Shown in pieces: positions 33,899 through 42,890 of a DNA stretch of 63,040 nt. Positions within the stretch are counted from its first letter, which is position 1. Each line of letters begins with the position of its first letter. The position numbers and the translations under genes were made by a program. Origin of the DNA: Labilithrix sp. (GTDB lineage Bacteria; Myxococcota_A; Polyangia; Polyangiales; Polyangiaceae); NCBI GenBank assembly GCA_019637225.1, contig JAHBWC010000047.1, forward strand, positions 1-63,040, given 5' to 3'. The notes below the pieces were generated by a model. The model had not been told where the DNA came from. It made no database searches and saw nothing but the letters and a program-made list of their open reading frames with translations.

Positions 33899-35023
33899 TC
33901 AGGCGGTGCGGCGGCGGCGCGCGACGACGAGGGCGGCGACGCCGGCGAGCGCCAGCGCGCCGAGGTTGCCCGACGAGGCGCTCCCCGGCGCGGCCGAGCA
34001 GCCCGTCGTCGTGGTCGTCGTCGTGATCATCTCGGGCGCGGCCTCGGTCGCGTCGGTCGAGGTGCAGGTCTCGCCGTCGCAGACCGTGCCCGTCTGGGGA
34101 TCGCCGGTCGGATCCGCCGGCGCCGAGAGCCACGCGGGCGCGTCGTAGCCGCCGGCCTTCGCCGCCTTCACGCCGGCCTCGATGATCATCTCGGCGTGCG
34201 CGTCGGTGCGCGAGTAGATCGCCGCGAGGCAGCGGTCTTCGGTCTGCGGGCCGCGCGAGAGCGCGCCGAGGACGTAAGGCTCGCCGCGCGCGAAGCTCTC
34301 CTGATCGAAGGCCCCGCCGCCGGAGTCACCGGAGCAGACGTAGCCCTCGGTGATGAACTCCTTGTCGCTGTCGAGCATGCGGGCGTACGCGCCCTTGCAC
34401 TCGTACGTCTCGTCGCCGGGGACGCAGAGGATGTTGATCTCCTGGCGGATGCGGCGAACGCCGGAGTCACGCGCGTTGGGGCTCGTGATGCCGTAGCCGA
34501 GCGCGGTGATCTGGCCGCCGATCTTCGTGCGGTCCGTCATCGAGAACTGCACGACCGGCGTCGCCGGCGTCGCCTCGTCGTCGGGGATGTTCTCCTCGAG
34601 CGTGATGAGCGCGATGTCGTTGCCGCAGAAGCCGTTCTCCGACGGCGTCGTGATCGACTTCGCCTGATAGAGCCTCTGCGCGCCGCGGAGGCGCGGCTCG
34701 GTGGTCACGAAGAGGCTCGTCGGGCTGACGTTCCGCGAGGGGAACGTGTCGGCGCAGGTGACCGCCGCGGTCCCGTCGGGCGGGACCACGCAGTGACGCG
34801 CGGTGAGCACGAGGTTCGGAGCGATGAGCGTGCCGGAGCACACGGCGCCGTAGCGGCTCGCGATGCCGACCGCGAAATTGTTCGCCTTCTTGGTGTCGGA
34901 GGTGCCGCCCTGAACCGCGCTAACCTGCCGCCCCAAAGCCTCGGAATCCGTGGACGTCTCGGGCGCAGCGCCGCAGGCGATGAGCGCGGGGAACAGCACC
35001 AGTCCGAGCAGGCTCGTCCGCAT
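33899..35023 (-). CDS. Trypsin-like serine protease with MYXO-CTERM tail
   Basis: 374 aa. The S1 triad is visible: LTARHC (His77), GNDIALITL (Asp136) and CSGDSGGGA (Ser234). Several Cys pairs fit secreted proteases. The N-terminus has a lipobox (FPALIAC). The C-terminus has a Thr run, then GCSAAPG, a hydrophobic helix (LGALALAGVAALVVA) and RRRR, the layout of the MYXO-CTERM sorting signal, by which proteins are processed and displayed on the myxobacterial surface. Both a lipid anchor and a C-terminal signal in one protein is unusual. Confidence 0.9.
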   Translation of the reverse strand: MRTSLLGLVLFPALIACGAAPETSTDSEALGRQVSAVQGGTSDTKKANNFAVGIASRYGAVCSGTLIAPNLVLTARHCVVPPDGTAAVTCADTFPSRNVSPTSLFVTTEPRLRGAQRLYQAKSITTPSENGFCGNDIALITLEENIPDDEATPATPVVQFSMTDRTKIGGQITALGYGITSPNARDSGVRRIRQEINILCVPGDETYECKGAYARMLDSDKEFITEGYVCSGDSGGGAFDQESFARGEPYVLGALSRGPQTEDRCLAAIYSRTDAHAEMIIEAGVKAAKAGGYDAPAWLSAPADPTGDPQTGTVCDGETCTSTDATEAAPEMITTTTTTTGCSAAPGSASSGNLGALALAGVAALVVARRRRTA

Positions 35024-35207
35024 GTTCGTCCTCTCCGAGGTCTCGGCCGGGCGCGGGGGCCAATCCAGCAGGGGGCTGGATCGCGCTTACCCCACCGGCG
35101 AGGGCGAGTGAATGTACCCGACCCCTCGGAAGACGCTCCTCTCGAATGCGTCTCACCCGTCGAGCTCGCCGTTTCGAGAATGCGCGAATCTTCGTAGACT
35201 TTCGTGC

Positions 35208-36857
35208 ATGTCGGGTCGCAGCGAGGGGTCTCAGAGGCCGCGTCACCCCGCGGAGGACGCGCGCGTCTTCCTCTTCCATTGTCCCGAGTACGACGTCGCG
35301 CGGATCCGCGCCATCGTCGGGGCCGCCATGAAGGAGCTCGGCCTCTCGCCGGCCGGTCGGACGCTGGTAAAGCCGAACCTCGTCTGCGCCGGCGAGCCGT
35401 TCGCCCACGCGTACACGCGACCCGAGATCGTCGAGGCGGTGCTCGGCGCGCTGAAGGACGCGGAGCGCCCCGACGCGCCGATGACCGAGCTCGCCGTCGG
35501 CGAGCGCTGCGCGATCACGATCCCGACGCGCTTCGTGTTCCGCGAGGCGGGCTACGACGCGATGCTCGAGCGGACCGGCGCGAAGAGGTACTGCTTCGAG
35601 GAGGTGCCGCAGGTCGAGATCCCGCTCACGCACGAGGGGCGCCTCCGCGACTACCTGTTCACGCCCGAGCCGGTGGCGAAGGCCGACTTCTTCGTCAACT
35701 GCCCCAAGTTCAAGGCGCACCCGTGGACGACGGTCACCTTCTCGATGAAGAACTACATCGGGATCCAGGACGATCGCCATCGCCTCATCGATCACGATCA
35801 CGCGCTGAACCGGAAGGTCGCCGACCTCCAGTACATCGTCCAGCCGCAGCTCATCGTGATCGACGCGATCATCGCGGGCGAAGGGCGAATGCTCACGCCG
35901 ATCCCGCGCAACATGAACCTCGTGATCGTCGGTAATAACCAGGTCGCGATCGACTCGGTGGCCTGCCAGATCATCGGGCTCGATCCGCTGAGCGTCGAGC
36001 ACATCCGCCTCGCACACGAGCGCGGCTTCGGCCCGACGTCGCTCGAGCGCATCACCCTCGGCGGCGACGTCACGCTCGACGAGGCCAGGCAGCGCGCGAA
36101 GGGCTTCCAGGTCGGGCTCGTCCGCGTGGAGAAGTACTTCGAAGGGACGAGCATCCAGGCTTACGCCGGGCCCGCCCCGACGGGCTCGCTCGGTCTTCGC
36201 AGCGGCGGCGACGCGAGCGGCGGCTCGAGCGACGACGACTACTGCTGGGGCGGCTGCCCCGGCGTGATGGAGGAGGTCATCGAGGTCCTCCGCCTCGCCG
36301 ACGAGCACTGCGACCGCAAGCTCCCGCGCATCCACATCGTCTTCGGCAAGTACGAAGGCGCCCTCGACGTCGGCTACGGCGAGAAGGTGATCTTCGTCGG
36401 CGACTGCGTCGAGTGGAACGGCAAGATCGACGGCGAGCTCGTCCAGATTCGCAGCAAGTACATCGAGCGCGAGCAGCTCGATCCGCACGACGCCGAGCAC
36501 AAGGACGTCTACGCGCGCATGGTCAAGATGGCGGGCAAGCTCCGCGAGCTGAAGACCAAGCCGTGGATCCGCCTCGAGGGCTGCCCCGTCAGCGTGGGGG
36601 AGCTCATCCTGCTCCTCGCCGAGCTCGGCGGAATCAACAACCCGTACTTCGATCGCCGGGCCGTCGTGGGCTTCAACCGCTCGTACCTCGCGTGGCGCGC
36701 CACCGACGTGTGGAAGCGGCTCACGGGGTCGAAGTATCAGGTGCCCGGCCCGGCCGAGCGGGGCGCGGCGCGACCGGTCGTCACGCCGCGCCCGAGCGCC
36801 GGCGAGCTCGGGAGCGCGGCGAGCGCTCGCGTCGCGGCCGACAGCACCGCCGAGTGA
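35208..36857 (+). CDS. DUF362 domain protein
   Basis: 549 aa from ATG 35208; the frame is open for 32 codons upstream without conserved content. The pattern fits DUF362: LVKPNLVCAGEP near the start, ADFFVNCPKFKAHPWTTV and SMKNYIGIQDDRHRL in the middle, then AIDSVACQIIGLDP. A later Cys-containing loop (DDYCWGGCPG) and EGCPVSVGE could bind a metal or cluster. DUF362 proteins are often annotated as iron-sulfur or uncharacterised; no reaction can be given. No signal peptide, so cytosolic. A smaller gene follows 74 nt later on the same strand. Confidence 0.75.
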   Translation: MSGRSEGSQRPRHPAEDARVFLFHCPEYDVARIRAIVGAAMKELGLSPAGRTLVKPNLVCAGEPFAHAYTRPEIVEAVLGALKDAERPDAPMTELAVGERCAITIPTRFVFREAGYDAMLERTGAKRYCFEEVPQVEIPLTHEGRLRDYLFTPEPVAKADFFVNCPKFKAHPWTTVTFSMKNYIGIQDDRHRLIDHDHALNRKVADLQYIVQPQLIVIDAIIAGEGRMLTPIPRNMNLVIVGNNQVAIDSVACQIIGLDPLSVEHIRLAHERGFGPTSLERITLGGDVTLDEARQRAKGFQVGLVRVEKYFEGTSIQAYAGPAPTGSLGLRSGGDASGGSSDDDYCWGGCPGVMEEVIEVLRLADEHCDRKLPRIHIVFGKYEGALDVGYGEKVIFVGDCVEWNGKIDGELVQIRSKYIEREQLDPHDAEHKDVYARMVKMAGKLRELKTKPWIRLEGCPVSVGELILLLAELGGINNPYFDRRAVVGFNRSYLAWRATDVWKRLTGSKYQVPGPAERGAARPVVTPRPSAGELGSAASARVAADSTAE

Positions 36858-36931
36858 CGCGACGGCCCCAGCGGGCCGGCGCAACGATCAGGAGAGCGTG
36901 CGGAGGATCCGATGCGCGTGAGACCGACCCG

Positions 36932-37660
36932 ATGAGCGAAGCCTCGAGCACGCCGACGAGCCTCGCGATCGGCGGCGCGAGCCCGAGCGCCGTCGCGCGC
37001 GCGACGCGGATCGCGGTGCTCGCCGAGCCTCCCCTGCCCGGCCGCTGCCTACCGGACCTGCTCGCGGCGCACGAGCCGGAGTGGATCGCGGGCCTGTGCG
37101 CGGCGATGCTGCGCGACACGCTCGACGGACTTCAGTCGCTCGACGCGAGCGACTACGTCGTCTTCGCGCCGCCCGACGACGAGGCGCTCGACGCGCTCGC
37201 GCGGCACGTCCCGGCGCCTTGGCGGATCGCCGCCAGCGTCGACGCTGCGGGGGCGTTCACGACGCTCGGCCTCGCGAGCGACGCGCCGGACGGCGTCACG
37301 CTCCTCGCACGGAGCGACGCCCCGTCTGCGCCGATCGAGCCGCTGGTCGCGCTCTTCTCCGCCGACGGCGAAGCGCCCTCCGACGCGCCGCTCGCGATCC
37401 TCGGTCCGTCGGAGGAGGGGCGCGCGTGGCTCCTCGGCGCACGCCGGATCGGCGATCTCGCCGCGGACCTGCCGTGGGCGAGCCCGGAGCTCGCCGCGAC
37501 GGTGCGCGTGCGATGCGCCCGCGCGGGCGTACCGCTCGAAGAGCTCCCGCGGGCGACGATCGTCGACACGCCGAGCGCGGTGCTCGCGCTCCTCGAAGAG
37601 CTCCGACGCCACCCCGAGCGCGCTCCGCGCGCGGCGCAGTTCGTCGTCACGCGCGGGTAG
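36932..37660 (+). CDS. DUF2064-like (nucleotide-diphospho-sugar transferase fold) protein
   Basis: 242 aa from ATG 36932. The first 100 residues follow the DUF2064/TIGR04282 pattern: RIAVLAEPPLPGRCL, then an AAMLRDTLDGLQ helix and YVVFAPPDDEALDALA. The usual KTRL basic loop after PGR is replaced by CLPDLL, so nucleotide binding may be lost. The C-terminal part keeps ILGPSEEGRAWLLGARR. Probably a degenerate glycosyltransferase-fold protein acting with the upstream DUF362 protein. Tentative. Confidence 0.5.
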   Translation: MSEASSTPTSLAIGGASPSAVARATRIAVLAEPPLPGRCLPDLLAAHEPEWIAGLCAAMLRDTLDGLQSLDASDYVVFAPPDDEALDALARHVPAPWRIAASVDAAGAFTTLGLASDAPDGVTLLARSDAPSAPIEPLVALFSADGEAPSDAPLAILGPSEEGRAWLLGARRIGDLAADLPWASPELAATVRVRCARAGVPLEELPRATIVDTPSAVLALLEELRRHPERAPRAAQFVVTRG

Positions 37661-37696
37661 GCACGCGACCGGTCCTGGCACCGCGGGAAACGCAAA

Positions 37697-37728
37697 CGCC
37701 GCGCCCCCCCCGAGAGGAGCCGCGGCGG
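37697..37728. terminator. Hairpin between convergent genes
   Basis: CGCCGCG pairs with CGCGGCG across an 18-nt loop containing a C run. It sits midway between the convergent ends at 37660 and 37774, so a bidirectional terminator role is plausible. No T run. Confidence 0.35.
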
Positions 37729-37773
37729 TTCACGTTGGTGCGGTCGGCTTGGAGCTCGTCGAGCGATCGACCC

Positions 37774-38445
37774 TCAGGCCGCCCGAGAGAGAGAGCGGAA
37801 CTCGCGCCACGACGCAGCGACTTCGTCGAACGCCACACCTTGGCGCTGGAAGATGCCCCCGCGGGTCAGATCGAGGATCGTGGAGGCGAGCTTGGCGTCC
37901 GAGGTGAAGGGCGCCTCGCCGTAGTCGAACTCGAGGTCGACCGCCTTGCGAATGACGTCGGGAACCGCGTCGATGGTGTAGTTGTTTCCCGTTCCGGCGA
38001 GGTTCGCGCTCGAGCCGACGATGAGCTGGCCGTGCCCGTAGGCGATCGTCGCAGCGCGGGCGATGAGGTCGCCTACACCGAAGAAGGTCGCGATGGTGTC
38101 CCCCTTGGTGCACTGCGCAGCGACGAACGGCTCCCACTTCGAGAGCAACGCCGAGCTGTGATTGGTCGCCGCGATGAGTGCCATTGGCCAGCGCTCGACC
38201 GCGCCGGCCAGCCAGGCGCGGGTGTCCGGCTCGAGCGGCTTTGCGACGTCGTCGAGGATGGTCATGGTGCCGACCGTGACGCAGGGTTTCTCTGCTGAGC
38301 GTCCTTTCAGCGCGTAGATCCTACGCACCGCGTCGCTTCGCATCGCGACCAGGCCGTAGCCGGTGCTGGTGCGCGCTAGGGCGAGTCCGCCGTCGGCGAG
38401 GAGGGTGTAGAGCTGGTATGCGTCGATATCTATCGATTTTGTCAT
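37774..38445 (-). CDS. YrdC/Sua5-family protein
   Basis: 223 aa from ATG 38445. The YrdC fold is suggested by the N-terminal LLADGGLALARTSTGYGLVA, the KGRSAEKPCVTVG (KxR...P) ATP/carbonate-binding motif, and the GQLIVGSSANLAGTG segment that corresponds to the Ser-Ala-Asn motif of the family. Sua5/YrdC proteins make threonylcarbamoyl-AMP for tRNA t6A37. Divergence in other positions and the lack of tRNA-modification neighbours suggest a paralogue rather than the housekeeping enzyme. It is divergent from a histidine kinase. Confidence 0.7.
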   Translation of the reverse strand: MTKSIDIDAYQLYTLLADGGLALARTSTGYGLVAMRSDAVRRIYALKGRSAEKPCVTVGTMTILDDVAKPLEPDTRAWLAGAVERWPMALIAATNHSSALLSKWEPFVAAQCTKGDTIATFFGVGDLIARAATIAYGHGQLIVGSSANLAGTGNNYTIDAVPDVIRKAVDLEFDYGEAPFTSDAKLASTILDLTRGGIFQRQGVAFDEVAASWREFRSLSRAA

Positions 38446-38554
38446 TGGCTCGGTTCTCCCGTGAGGGTTGATAAACCCACTTTTGTTATGATCCTCAGAG
38501 CGTGCAGCGTCACGTTGGGATACGGTCAGACGTCGCTCGGGGCTCGTCACGCCA
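38446..38554. promoter_or_regulatory. Divergent promoter region YrdC / histidine kinase
   Basis: 109 nt with a local AT-rich core. It holds the palindrome GGGTT-GATA-AACCC (38465-38478) and TATGAT (38487-38492), a possible -10 box for the kinase gene. No matching -35 box at the right distance was found. The palindrome could be an operator. Confidence 0.35.
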
Positions 38555-40435
38555 ATGACTGCAAGGAGAACGCCGTCGATCGCGCCGCTCTCGTCCGCAC
38601 TTGCCGTCGCGCTCGCTGACCACACGAGCGACTTCGTCGGTGTGGTGGATGAGGTTGGTCGGGCGCTGTTCCTGAACCGCAGCGTCCGCGGGGCCGTCCC
38701 GGACGACGTGGAGGGCAAGCTGCTCGAGCAGTTCCTCTCGCCAGATCGCGCGATCCGGATCCGGGCGATGCTGGAGGAGGCGCGAACGACGGGGAATGCG
38801 GTCGTGGACAAGACCGTGCGGATCGACGCGCTCGACGGCTCCGAGCGGTGGTTCATCGAAAAGTGCGTTCCGTTCCAGGAATCCGACGAATCGTCTCGGT
38901 TCCTGCTCGTCCGGACGGAGCAAACCCACCTTCGTCGGGCCGAAGAAGAGCTCCGTGCGTCGGAGGTGCGCTACCGAACGCTCTTCGAATCGAACCCTGA
39001 TCCCGTGATCGTGGTCAGTGGACCTTCACTCGAGATCGTCGCCGCGAACCCCGCCGCCGTTCGCCTCTACGGATTCAGCGAAGAGGAGCTGCACGCCCTC
39101 GAGTGGGCCATGCTCTTCCACGAAGACGAGCGCGAGGGGGTCCGCGCCACCTTCGCGTCCGCATCAGGCGAGCGCCGGAGGACGGCGAGACAGCGTCGGC
39201 GTGACGGTACGGTCATCGTGACCGACATCGTCGACAACCCCATCGTCTTCAACGGCGTCGCGGCGCGCATTGCGGTGGTCCGCGATCGAACGGAGCGCGA
39301 GCTGCTCGAGGCCCAGCTTCGTCACGCCCAGAAGATGGAGGCGATGGGGGTCTTCGCCGGTGGGATCGCTCACGATTTCAACAATCTCCTCGGCGTCATC
39401 AGTGGCTGCGCCCAGGGCGTCCGCGAGGTCGTTCCGGAGGGCAGCAACGCAAGCGAAGATCTCGAGTCGCTGGAGGACGCCGTCGTGCGCGGGGCGAACC
39501 TCACGAAGAAGCTCATGCTCTTTTGTCGTCGCTTCTCCACGACACGAGAGCTCCTCGACCTGACCCGGGTGATCGACGACCTCGGCATCGTCCTGCGGCG
39601 CTTGCTCGGGGAACGGGTGAAGCTGGCCGTCGTTCACGGAGCGACGAGCGCGCCGTGCATGGGCGACCAGACCGAGCTCGAGCAACTGCTGTCGAACCTG
39701 GTCCTCAACGCCGGACAGGCGGGGAGCCGGCTCATCGTCGTGCGCACGAAGGTGCTCGACGTCGACGCGAGCTGGGAGGCTCGACTTCCGCGCGCTCGGC
39801 CGGGACGTTACGTCGAGCTGTCGGTCGAGGACGACGGACACGGGATCGACGAGCCCGCGATGCACCGCATCTTCGAGCCGTTCTTCACGACCAAAGCCAG
39901 CGGAACGGGCCTCGGCCTCGCGGTCGTCCATGGCGTGGTCGAGCGTCACGAGGGTCATCTCTACGCACGCTCGAAGCCTGGCGTGGGAACGACGATCTGC
40001 GTTTACCTTCCGCTCGCGCCCGCGCCGGCCTCCACGGTCGACGCCAAGGCGCCCGCGCAGCGCGTGCTCTTTGCCGACGATGACGACGCGCTGCGCCGGT
40101 TGACGGAGCGAATGCTCCGGCGCCTTGGCTACGATGTCGTCAGCGCACGCGACGGCGAAGAGGCCTTGCGCGTGTTCGAGAAGACGCCCGAGGCCTTCGA
40201 TTTCGTCCTCCTCGACGTCCTCATGCCGAAGTTGAAGGGGCCGGACGCGTTCGCCCGCATGCGCGCGATTCGTCCGGAGCTCGAAGCGCTCTTCGTCAGC
40301 GGCTATGTGGGTGCGCATCCTTCCGACACCAGCGATGGCGCCGAACCTCTCCGCATCCTCCACAAGCCGTTCACGGCAGCTCAGCTCGGCGCCGCGCTTC
40401 AGCGCCTGGCCATGAAGAGCGGGGAAGCGAAGTGA
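38555..40435 (+). CDS. Hybrid histidine kinase (PAS-PAS-HK-receiver)
   Basis: 626 aa, cytosolic (no transmembrane helix). Two PAS domains (about 20-130 and 140-255; the second has RYRTLFESNPDPVIVV). The HisKA phospho-acceptor lies in GGIAHDFNNLLG. The ATPase domain has the N box LLSNLVLNAGQA, G1 DDGHGID and G2 GTGLGLAVV. The C-terminal receiver has the phospho-accepting Asp in FVLLDVLMPKLKG and the conserved Lys in ILHKPFT. This is the common myxobacterial PAS-HK-REC layout with ATP-driven autophosphorylation and an internal phosphorelay. The signal and the output partner are unknown. Its last codons and stop form the left end of a 50-60 bp direct repeat. Confidence 0.93.
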   Translation: MTARRTPSIAPLSSALAVALADHTSDFVGVVDEVGRALFLNRSVRGAVPDDVEGKLLEQFLSPDRAIRIRAMLEEARTTGNAVVDKTVRIDALDGSERWFIEKCVPFQESDESSRFLLVRTEQTHLRRAEEELRASEVRYRTLFESNPDPVIVVSGPSLEIVAANPAAVRLYGFSEEELHALEWAMLFHEDEREGVRATFASASGERRRTARQRRRDGTVIVTDIVDNPIVFNGVAARIAVVRDRTERELLEAQLRHAQKMEAMGVFAGGIAHDFNNLLGVISGCAQGVREVVPEGSNASEDLESLEDAVVRGANLTKKLMLFCRRFSTTRELLDLTRVIDDLGIVLRRLLGERVKLAVVHGATSAPCMGDQTELEQLLSNLVLNAGQAGSRLIVVRTKVLDVDASWEARLPRARPGRYVELSVEDDGHGIDEPAMHRIFEPFFTTKASGTGLGLAVVHGVVERHEGHLYARSKPGVGTTICVYLPLAPAPASTVDAKAPAQRVLFADDDDALRRLTERMLRRLGYDVVSARDGEEALRVFEKTPEAFDFVLLDVLMPKLKGPDAFARMRAIRPELEALFVSGYVGAHPSDTSDGAEPLRILHKPFTAAQLGAALQRLAMKSGEAK

Positions 40436-40477
40436 AGCCTCGTTCCGGCGCGCCGCGACTTCGTGGACGGCGGAGAT
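40425..40477 (+). repeat. Direct repeat flanking a lipoprotein gene, left copy
   Basis: Similar to 41001-41058: shared GCGAAGTGAA, then CGTTCCGGCGCGCCGCGA, then CTTCGTGGACGGCGGAGA, with small gaps. This copy contains the true end of the histidine kinase gene and a relic of the end of the IgGFc-type gene. Confidence 0.7.
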
Positions 40478-40515
40478 GAGCTACGTGACGCGGAGCAAGC
40501 TCCGGGCGAGCACGC

Positions 40516-40872
40516 TCAACGGGAAGGCTTGAACGGAGGCGGCACCGACGTGCGCGCGGGGGCGACGGGCCTGACGCCGTCGTCGGCGGTCCCGGCGCGG
40601 GCGGTCGGGGCGAGGGGCTTGACGCTGTCGTCGCCGGTCCCGGCGCGGGCGGTCGGGGCGAGGGGCTTGATCGTGTCGTCGGCGACCCCGCCCCGCGCTA
40701 CCGGTTTGGAGCCATCGTCCGGGAGGGATCCCTTGCCCTGAAGCGGCGCCGGTCCGGGGCCGCGGAGCTGGTTCGCCATCGCCGGATCGCTGTCGCTCGT
40801 GACGGGCTTGTCGCCGCACGCGACGGCGGACAAGGCGAGAAGGAGCGCGGCGACGGTCGTGAGCAGCTTCAT
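40516..40872 (-). CDS. Small repeat-containing lipoprotein
   Basis: 118 aa. The signal peptide MKLLTTVAALLLALSAVAC ends in a lipobox. The mature part is Pro/Asp-rich and carries imperfect 15-16-residue repeats (DDTIKPLAPTARAGT, DDSVKPLAPTARAGT, DDGVRPVAPARTSV). It is probably disordered. Function unknown. The gene is bracketed by direct repeats at 40425-40477 and 41001-41058, as if inserted or duplicated as a unit. Confidence 0.65.
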   Translation of the reverse strand: MKLLTTVAALLLALSAVACGDKPVTSDSDPAMANQLRGPGPAPLQGKGSLPDDGSKPVARGGVADDTIKPLAPTARAGTGDDSVKPLAPTARAGTADDGVRPVAPARTSVPPPFKPSR

Positions 40873-41000
40873 CGTTCGAGGTTAGACGGAAGCCGCGCCG
40901 CTCTGGTCGTCGCCCGTTTGCATCACGGCCTCCCACATCCGACGACGGTGGCCCCCAGGCGATTCGTCCCATCCCACGAAGGCCGGGACACGAAGCCGGG

Positions 41001-41058
41001 GACGCGAAGTGAATCGCGTTCCGGCGCGCCGCGAGATCACTTCGTGGACGGCGGAGAC
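41001..41058 (+). repeat. Direct repeat flanking a lipoprotein gene, right copy
   Basis: Matches 40425-40477. This copy contains the true end of the IgGFc-type gene (stop at 41037-41039, minus strand) and a relic (GCGAAGTGAA) of the end of the histidine kinase gene. Confidence 0.7.
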
Positions 41059-42824
41059 GGGAGGACGTCGGCTCCGACGAGCGGGACCGCGTACACGGTC
41101 GACGAGCCCCGATGCAAGGTCGACGACTCGCTCCCTCCCCAGCCCCAGAGCGTCCCGGAGAAGGGCTCGTCGCTCTCGATCCAGTGCGGTCCAGCCTGAC
41201 ACGCACCGGCCTCGTAGAGCACCTCCTCGTAGAGATCGGTCAGCTTGACTCGGGCGAATTCGAAGTCTGCACCGACAGCCTGCCAGCCGTCGACCACGCC
41301 GGCACAGTCGAGTCGAACGTCGGCACCGCCGCGCCGGCGGACGAGGACGAGCGAGTGATCGTAGAAGTCGTGAGGCGCGAACACCGGATACCGCTTGCTC
41401 CAGCGCTCGACCGCCATCTGATGCACGGTGAAAGCTCCGCCACGCCAGTCTTCGGCCTCAGGGCCGACGAGGCCGTATCGGTCGAGCTGGTAGATCGCGT
41501 CGGTCATGCTCTGGCTGAAGTAGAACGCGTGAGCGGCGTCTTGGCTGCGGATGACGAACGGCGCGTCGGCGAAGAAGACGGCGAGCTCGCCGCGCCCGAT
41601 CGACTCCGGCGCGCCATCTGGTCGGTACGGCTCGTAGGTCAGGACGGTGCCGTCGGCTCCGCCGAGGACACGCCACGCTGGCGCCTCCTCGAGCTCTTCC
41701 CACCGGTTTCCGTGCCGGGCGGCGACGTAGCTCGAGCCCCAAAGCGAGGAGGGCATCGCCATGCTGTAGCAAGGAGCGATGTCGGTGCCTGGGATGAACG
41801 GCGCCTGGTAGTGCCAGTCGATCGTCGGCATCGGCGCGAACGAAACGAGCGCGACGGGCTTGTCGGCGCTGGCAGCGCGCCCCGCGAGAGCGTCCTTCGT
41901 GGTGTGGGAGAAGACCTCGCCACGCTGCAGCGTGACGCCGCGAGGCGCACCTTCGAGCGTCGGCAGCGACACGCGCGTGTCGTCGAACGCGGCGATCACG
42001 AACGTGCGCCCCGGCTCCGTCGGGTGCGGGGAGTCGACGGTCGGCAACGTAGCGGGCAGCCCCGGCTTGTAGATCCCGGTCTCCACCGCCTGCGCCTCCC
42101 ACAAGTGCACGGGGAAGAGGAGGTGATGGTGCGAGTTCGCATACCCGATTGGAAGTGTCTCCGAGGAGCTTGTCGCGTCCAGATGATAGCGGGCGATCTG
42201 CGACGCAAGGACTGGCGCGTCGGAGACCAGCTCGATCGAGGGTGTGATCCGCTCGTCCCTCGCCGCGGCTTCGTTGTGCTCGACGAAGGCCTTCGTCGGG
42301 CACAACGACGTTCCGACGAGCTCGCCTGGGTCGACGGAGGCGATGTAGATCGCCGAGACAATCGCCGTCTGCCGCGGCGCGAGCACACCTCCCTCGAGCG
42401 GTTCGTAGGTCACACGGCGCCCGTCGAAGACGGGCCGGCGAGCGTACGGCGCGCCGTCCTCTTCGCGCGCCTTCGTCTCATCCCGTCGTTTGAAGCGCAG
42501 CCGCAGCCGCGCGGGCCCGGTCCCGGGGTTGGATACGGCAAGCGCCCAGCAACCGTCGCCAATCGATCCCTCGTCCTTGTTCCAGGTCGAGGCCGTCAGG
42601 TGGTAGCGGCAGCCGGCCATGCTTCCGAGCTCACGAAGGCGCGTCGGCTCGCAGACGTCGAACACCGCACCACCGTCGCCGTACGGGCTGGCGGCGTCGC
42701 CCTCCGGGTCCGGTCCTCCGGCATCATCCGCGTAGGCGCGCCGCGACTCGTCGGAGCCGCACGCGGCGGCAGCGACCCCGACGAGCAGCAGCGTGAGCCC
42801 GGAGCGAACGAGCATGGCGCGCAT
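41037..42824 (-). CDS. IgGFc-binding-domain-type lipoprotein
   Basis: 595 aa from ATG 42824; an in-frame ATG 18 nt upstream is also possible. The signal peptide ends in LVGVAAAAC, followed by an Asp/Gly linker. The large extracellular domain has the pattern of the IgGFc_binding N-terminal region: GCWALAVSNPGTGPA, GVLAPRQTAIV, LGGADGTVLTYEP and FSQSMTDAIYQL. Such proteins are numerous in Polyangia, presumably for adhesion to glycoproteins or matrix; the ligand here is not known. Three Cys occur near the C-terminus. Confidence 0.72.
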   Translation of the reverse strand: MRAMLVRSGLTLLLVGVAAAACGSDESRRAYADDAGGPDPEGDAASPYGDGGAVFDVCEPTRLRELGSMAGCRYHLTASTWNKDEGSIGDGCWALAVSNPGTGPARLRLRFKRRDETKAREEDGAPYARRPVFDGRRVTYEPLEGGVLAPRQTAIVSAIYIASVDPGELVGTSLCPTKAFVEHNEAAARDERITPSIELVSDAPVLASQIARYHLDATSSSETLPIGYANSHHHLLFPVHLWEAQAVETGIYKPGLPATLPTVDSPHPTEPGRTFVIAAFDDTRVSLPTLEGAPRGVTLQRGEVFSHTTKDALAGRAASADKPVALVSFAPMPTIDWHYQAPFIPGTDIAPCYSMAMPSSLWGSSYVAARHGNRWEELEEAPAWRVLGGADGTVLTYEPYRPDGAPESIGRGELAVFFADAPFVIRSQDAAHAFYFSQSMTDAIYQLDRYGLVGPEAEDWRGGAFTVHQMAVERWSKRYPVFAPHDFYDHSLVLVRRRGGADVRLDCAGVVDGWQAVGADFEFARVKLTDLYEEVLYEAGACQAGPHWIESDEPFSGTLWGWGGSESSTLHRGSSTVYAVPLVGADVLPSPPSTK

Positions 42825-42890
42825 GGCCGGAGACGGTAGCACTCGAGCACGCGCCCAGGAGCTGAGTCCCTGGCTGCATGAGCAACGTGT

